Assembly (NCBI GenBank): GCA_965602795.1 | Contig: CBFCZR010000064.1 | Location: 1 to 9,330, forward strand | Source: Bathyarchaeum sp965602795 | GTDB taxonomy: Archaea; Thermoproteota; Bathyarchaeia; Bathyarchaeales; Bathyarchaeaceae | DNA: 9,330 bases | Direction: 5' to 3' | Shown: piece after piece, positions 6,353-9,330 of the stretch | Layout of the letters: each line of letters opens with the position of its first letter | How positions within the stretch are numbered: the first letter of the stretch is position 1 | Notes under the pieces: model-generated | What the model saw: only the letters and a program-made list of their open reading frames with translations | Databases searched by the model: none | What the model was told of the DNA's origin: nothing | Made by a program: the position numbers and the translations under genes

Positions 6353-7627
6353 TTACGCAGAAGAATCCTGCGGTTTTTTCGATTCTAAGAGCTCAGAATA
6401 AAGGTTAATTGTTGACTTCGCGGCTTTGTCCCATGTGAAGTGTTCCAGAACCCGTTTTCTGCCGTTGCGTCCCAATCGCGCCATTTCCTCAGAGTCGTTG
6501 ATGGCACTGACAATCCCCCAAGCAATGTCCGCTGGGTCATTCGGGTTAATGTGGAAGCCGCATTTATCTGAGCCTGTGATGCTAACGATTTCTTTCATTC
6601 CGCTGGTGCCTGCTGCTCCGACAACTACGGGTTTCTCCATGCTCATAGCCTCTAGAGTGACGATTCCGAAGGGTTCGTAGAGGCTTGGGTATGCTGCAAC
6701 GTCGCATGCTGCGTAGTGTGCGATTCGTTCTTCTTCGGATATGAATTCGAAACGGAATTTAACAATGTCTTCAAGGTGTAGGTTACGGACGAGTCCCTCC
6801 AGATAGTCTCGCATGTCGCCGAGGCCAACAATCACCAGTTTTGCGTTGGGAACATCATCTAAAACCTTGGGCATGGCTCTGATGAGCTTATCCACCCCCT
6901 TAATCCACACCAGTCTTCCCACAAAGAGCACCATCAAGTCATCATTGCTGAGCCCGTATCGCTGTCTAACCGCGTCGATTCTTTCCTGACTTACCTGCTC
7001 AGGACTATACTTTTTCGGGTCCACACCATTGTAGCAAACCCTGATTTTTTCGGCTGGAAAGCCAGCCTGTATCAGCTCATCCTGCATCGCGTAAGAAACC
7101 GTTATGACCATGTCCGCCATCTGTCCCCCCCGTTTCTCTATGCTGCTGACCACACCTGAACCGTTGCCTAACGTTCTTCCTCTCTCGTTGGAGTGCACAT
7201 GAAACGCTAAGGGCAACCCCAACTCCTTTTTTATGGAGATGCCGGCAATGATTGACAGCCAGTCGTGGGCTACCACCAAATCGAATTTGAAGTCTTCGGC
7301 TCTGACAAGCTCGTTTACCATCTTTGAGGCGCTTAAATAATTGTACATGAGAATCTTTGAGAAGAAATGGATTCCCCTGCCCCACTTCTTAATGTCTTCC
7401 GCGACCACATCCGGCAGCGAGTCAGAGACGTCGATATGGACTGGGCGATGAATCTCTATGCCCCGCAGAAGCTCTCTTGTAGGAAGACTGCCCTCATCAT
7501 CATTCATTGTGAATACTGTGACGTCATGACCAAGCAGAACAAACTTCCGCGTTATCTCTGCAGCATATGTTCCTAAACCACCCACAATTTTGGGGGGATA
7601 CTCGTAAACCAACACAGCTATTTTCAT
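6353..7627 (-). CDS. GT4-family glycosyltransferase, glycogen-synthase-like
   Basis: A 424-residue retaining GT-B enzyme. It begins MKIAVLVYEYPPKIVGGLG, with the glycine loop at 16-18, and has HDW at 121-123, FHVHSNERGR at 142-151, VGRLVWIKG at 236-244 and the EX7E motif EPFGIVTLE (Glu318, Glu326) followed by a GAAGTSGMKEIV phosphate-contact segment. Archaeal proteins of this kind are commonly annotated as glycogen synthase and transfer glucose from UDP- or ADP-glucose to an alpha-glucan; the exact donor is inferred. It is larger than the other GT4 protein here by an extended region around 45-90. ATG 7627 is chosen over the in-frame GTG 7639 because GGTGG sits 8 nt before it and the protein then starts at the first beta strand. 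galT follows after 25 nt, so the pair reads as a glucan/UDP-sugar operon. No signal peptide is seen. Confidence 0.87.
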   Translation of the reverse strand: MKIAVLVYEYPPKIVGGLGTYAAEITRKFVLLGHDVTVFTMNDDEGSLPTRELLRGIEIHRPVHIDVSDSLPDVVAEDIKKWGRGIHFFSKILMYNYLSASKMVNELVRAEDFKFDLVVAHDWLSIIAGISIKKELGLPLAFHVHSNERGRTLGNGSGVVSSIEKRGGQMADMVITVSYAMQDELIQAGFPAEKIRVCYNGVDPKKYSPEQVSQERIDAVRQRYGLSNDDLMVLFVGRLVWIKGVDKLIRAMPKVLDDVPNAKLVIVGLGDMRDYLEGLVRNLHLEDIVKFRFEFISEEERIAHYAACDVAAYPSLYEPFGIVTLEAMSMEKPVVVGAAGTSGMKEIVSITGSDKCGFHINPNDPADIAWGIVSAINDSEEMARLGRNGRKRVLEHFTWDKAAKSTINLYSELLESKKPQDSSA

Positions 7628-7635
7628 TATGTTTT

Positions 7636-7640
7636 CCACC
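7636..7640 (-). promoter_or_regulatory. Ribosome binding site GGTGG deciding the glycogen-synthase-like start
   Basis: The minus strand reads GGTGG followed by AAAACATA and ATG at 7627. The in-frame GTG at 7639 is part of this motif and is an unlikely start. Confidence 0.5.
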
Positions 7641-7700
7641 GCTAGGTTGCTCTTTTGGCATGTTAAACAAGGGAGAGCCAGTTCAGTTGTGTAGAGAAGC

Positions 7701-7710
7701 GTTATTTAAC
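7701..7710 (-). promoter_or_regulatory. Possible TATA box for the glycogen-synthase-like/galT operon
   Basis: GTTAAATAAC on the minus strand lies about 79 bases before the start, predicting transcription from near 7680. It is also a small palindrome (GTTA-TT-TAAC). This is a weak call with no support beyond position and motif. Confidence 0.25.
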
Positions 7711-7806
7711 GGTTACTTACGTTGCCTAAATAGCAAAATTTCATCTTTTCGCAGACAATCAAAGCCAGCTTCAAGTATATTCCGGGTTTCCAGTTTTTTA
7801 GGTGCG

Positions 7807-7816
7807 CATATAACTT
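7807..7816 (+). promoter_or_regulatory. Putative TATA box for the MBL-rhodanese gene
   Basis: CATATAACTT lies so that transcription would begin near 7837-7840. That makes the GTG at 7840 nearly leaderless and leaves about 15 nt, including GGGAG, before TTG 7855. The next bases, TTAATAAAAG, are a second possible box. Confidence 0.4.
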
Positions 7817-7854
7817 AATAAAAGCGTTTCAGTGAAATAGTGTTGGGAGAAAAC

Positions 7855-9237
7855 TTGTTTTTTAAGCGCATTAAATCGGAAGGTTTAGCTCACTTCTCAT
7901 ATTTTGTGGGCTCTGGCAAGGAAGCGGTAGTTGTTGACCCGCGTCGTGACTGCCAAATCTACGTTGATTTAGCCAAAAAAGAAGAGACGAAAATTAAACA
8001 CATCTTTGAAACCCATCGCAATGAGGATTACGTTATTGGGTCTCGTGAGCTGTCTCATCTGACGGGAGCAAAAATCTATCATGGCCCAGATTTAGACTTC
8101 AAATACGGAGAAACCCTGCAAGACGGACAGAACTTTCACTTCGGAAACATGAAGTTAACCGCTCTTCACACGCCAGGCCACACTGATGAAAGTATGTCAT
8201 ACGCATTGGTTGACGCTACTTTAGATGACAATGCAGTGATAATGGTTTTTACTGGCGACGCCCTCTTCGCTGGAGATGTGGGACGCACTGACCTTTATGG
8301 CCCAAAAGAGGCGCCTAGGCTTGCTGAGAACCTCTACGAGAGCATCTTCAATAAGATACTGCCCTTGGGCGATGGGGTGATACTTTGTCCTGCTCACGGC
8401 GGAGGCTCAGTATGTGGGGGTGCAATCAGCGAAAGAGAATGGAGCACCCTAGGTTTTGAGCGCCTTCATAATCCAGTGTTGCAGAAGACACGCAAGGAGT
8501 TCATCAAGTTTAAGGTTACTGAACGTTTGGAGCGTCCACCATATTTCAGAAAGATGGAGCAACTTAACCTTGAAGGTCCACCAGTATTAACTGGTCTTCC
8601 AAGCCCCCCTCCGCTCTCACCAACCGACTTTCAAGAACGGATTAAGCAGGGCGCTACAGTCTTGGATTGCCGGATGCCTTCAGCGTTTGGTGGCGCGCAT
8701 ATCAAGGGTTCCTATAGCTTATGGCTAGGTGGGGTTCCAACTTTTGCTGGTTGGGTGTTACCATATGATAGAGCGGTTCTGCTGGTGCTGGAGGACAGAG
8801 AACATTTGGAAAGAGCGGTTCGTTTTCTCATCAGATTAGGGTATGATCAGATAGATGGTTATCTCTGTGGTGGCGCCGAGGCGTGTGGCTTAGAATCGTG
8901 GTATACTGGAGCGATGCCCATGGAACAGTTTGGTTTGCTCTCTGTTCAGAATCTTAAAATACGCTTAGACAAGGGGGGCAACTTTTTTGTGCTGGACGTA
9001 AGAAGCGATGATGAATGGACTGAGGGACACATTGAGGGGGCTCACCACATATATGTTGGGCATCTTGAGGAACAAATAAACGAGGTACCGGTTGGTCAGC
9101 CTATTGCAGTGATATGCAGCGTGGGCAACCGTGGCAGCTTGGGAGCAAGCATCCTGCGACGGGCAGGTCGCCTAGAAGTATACAATGTGTTAGGCGGCAT
9201 GTTGGCATGGAAAAAAGCTGATTACCCTGTAATCTAG
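7855..9237 (+). CDS. Metallo-beta-lactamase-fold protein fused to two rhodanese domains (persulfide-dioxygenase/sulfurtransferase type)
   Basis: A 460-residue three-domain protein. The MBL domain (about 1-240) has ETHRNEDYVIG where most relatives have THxHxDH: His54 and Asp58 remain, but Asn56 and Tyr59 replace two His. Later ligands are intact: TPGH (His109), TGDALF (Asp135) and CPAHGGGS (His181). His54, His109 and Asp135 match the mononuclear iron triad of ETHE1-type persulfide dioxygenases. The first rhodanese domain (about 251-350) lacks the catalytic Cys, reading LVLEDREH; the second (about 362-460) has an active-type loop CSVGNRG with Cys421. A role in oxidising or transferring sulfane sulfur in the cytosol is likely. 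The start is TTG 7855: GGGAG lies 5 nt upstream and family members usually begin right at this FFKRIKSEG segment. GTG 7840 is the alternative and adds five residues. The gene stands alone and diverges from the glucan operon. Confidence 0.85.
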   Translation: MFFKRIKSEGLAHFSYFVGSGKEAVVVDPRRDCQIYVDLAKKEETKIKHIFETHRNEDYVIGSRELSHLTGAKIYHGPDLDFKYGETLQDGQNFHFGNMKLTALHTPGHTDESMSYALVDATLDDNAVIMVFTGDALFAGDVGRTDLYGPKEAPRLAENLYESIFNKILPLGDGVILCPAHGGGSVCGGAISEREWSTLGFERLHNPVLQKTRKEFIKFKVTERLERPPYFRKMEQLNLEGPPVLTGLPSPPPLSPTDFQERIKQGATVLDCRMPSAFGGAHIKGSYSLWLGGVPTFAGWVLPYDRAVLLVLEDREHLERAVRFLIRLGYDQIDGYLCGGAEACGLESWYTGAMPMEQFGLLSVQNLKIRLDKGGNFFVLDVRSDDEWTEGHIEGAHHIYVGHLEEQINEVPVGQPIAVICSVGNRGSLGASILRRAGRLEVYNVLGGMLAWKKADYPVI

Positions 9238-9239
9238 CA

Positions 9240-9260
9240 ATCAACTTGGGGATTGTTGAT
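9240..9260. terminator. Inverted repeat between convergent genes, possible terminator
   Basis: ATCAAC (9240-9245) and GTTGAT (9255-9260) form a 6-bp stem with a 9-nt loop, directly after the MBL-rhodanese stop and just past the stop of the minus-strand gene. Its stem is short, so this is tentative. Confidence 0.3.
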
Positions 9261-9264
9261 AGTT

Positions 9265-9330
9265 TTAGTAACCGGTGAAGTTTTCTGTTTTTACTTGGTC
9301 TTCAGGGATATCGAGTTCTTGGAGTAGGTT
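9265..9330 (-). CDS. C-terminal end of an unidentified protein, cut by window edge
   Basis: The minus strand is open from base 9330 to a TAA at 9265-9267 and encodes 21 residues, NLLQELDIPEDQ then VKTENFTGY. The other two minus frames hit stops. The sequence is convincingly protein-like: an amphipathic helix, a Pro-Glu turn and an aromatic ending. A tail of the form 'L..LG(I/V)P...I..E.F.GY' is common in flavin/iron-sulfur oxidoreductases of the FNR type (FAD/NAD(P)-binding), so such an enzyme is one guess, but too little is visible to assign a function. It converges on the MBL-rhodanese gene with 27 bases between the stops. Confidence 0.6.
   Translation of the reverse strand, partial: NLLQELDIPEDQVKTENFTGY
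9281..9292 (+). terminator. T-rich tract, likely terminator for the MBL-rhodanese transcript
   Basis: TTTTCTGTTTTT lies about 45 bases past the stop of the plus-strand gene. It is inside the end of the opposing gene, so it would act only on plus-strand transcripts. Such T-tracts end archaeal transcription. Confidence 0.4.

Noticed and set aside
7077..7385. Minus-strand frame inside the second GT4 gene
   Set aside because: It is an out-of-frame shadow rich in Arg, Gly and His with no recognisable motif.
7640..7854. Possible small RNA or small gene in the divergent spacer
   Set aside because: Only short palindromes (such as GTTATTTAAC and TTGC-N7-GCAA) and promoter-like AT stretches are visible, with no coding frame or box motifs.

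Overview
The window looks archaeal, most likely a mesophilic or moderately thermophilic TACK-group lineage such as Candidatus Bathyarchaeia. That placement is inferred from protein style and signals, not from a search. TATA-like boxes lie at about the archaeal distance from starts. Four genes have a GGTG-type Shine-Dalgarno 7-8 nt before the start, and several genes start with GTG or TTG. The two glycosyltransferases and the beta-lactamase-fold/rhodanese protein read like archaeal family members. There are no RNA genes, CRISPR arrays or insertion sequences that I can see, and coding density is high.

Layout, left to right. A minus-strand block covers 1-3615: an oligosaccharide flippase cut by the left edge (1-1236), an RDD-family membrane protein (1483-1980), a low-molecular-weight protein-tyrosine-phosphatase-like enzyme (2151-2549) and a cysteine-poor thioredoxin-reductase-like flavoprotein best read as a ferredoxin-NAD(P)+ reductase type (2659-3615). 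A divergent promoter region (3616-3827) leads into a plus-strand pair: a GT4 glycosyltransferase (3828-4991) and, two bases after its stop, a small winged-helix protein (4994-5269). Eleven bases further on, a minus-strand pair converges on it: a second GT4 glycosyltransferase of glycogen-synthase-like type (6353-7627) followed by galT (5281-6327). A second divergent region (7628-7854) leads to a plus-strand metallo-beta-lactamase-fold protein with two rhodanese domains (7855-9237). The last 66 bases encode the C-terminus of another minus-strand protein.

How the genes may work together. The centre (3828-7627) looks like a sugar-nucleotide/glucan module: two GT4 enzymes, a hexose-1-phosphate uridylyltransferase that interconverts UDP-sugars, and a DNA-binding-type protein translationally coupled to one glycosyltransferase. 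The left end fits envelope or exported-glycan work (flippase, possibly the phosphatase). The FNR-like flavoprotein and the MBL-rhodanese protein are redox/sulfur enzymes with no clear link to the sugar genes. No intergenic gap exceeds 300 bases. I see no clearly novel multi-gene defence or mobile system. The best second-look items are the structured 56-bp element at 1392-1447, the redox enzyme lacking a dithiol, the MBL protein with a degenerate second metal site, and the coupled GT4-winged-helix pair behind an operator-like promoter.
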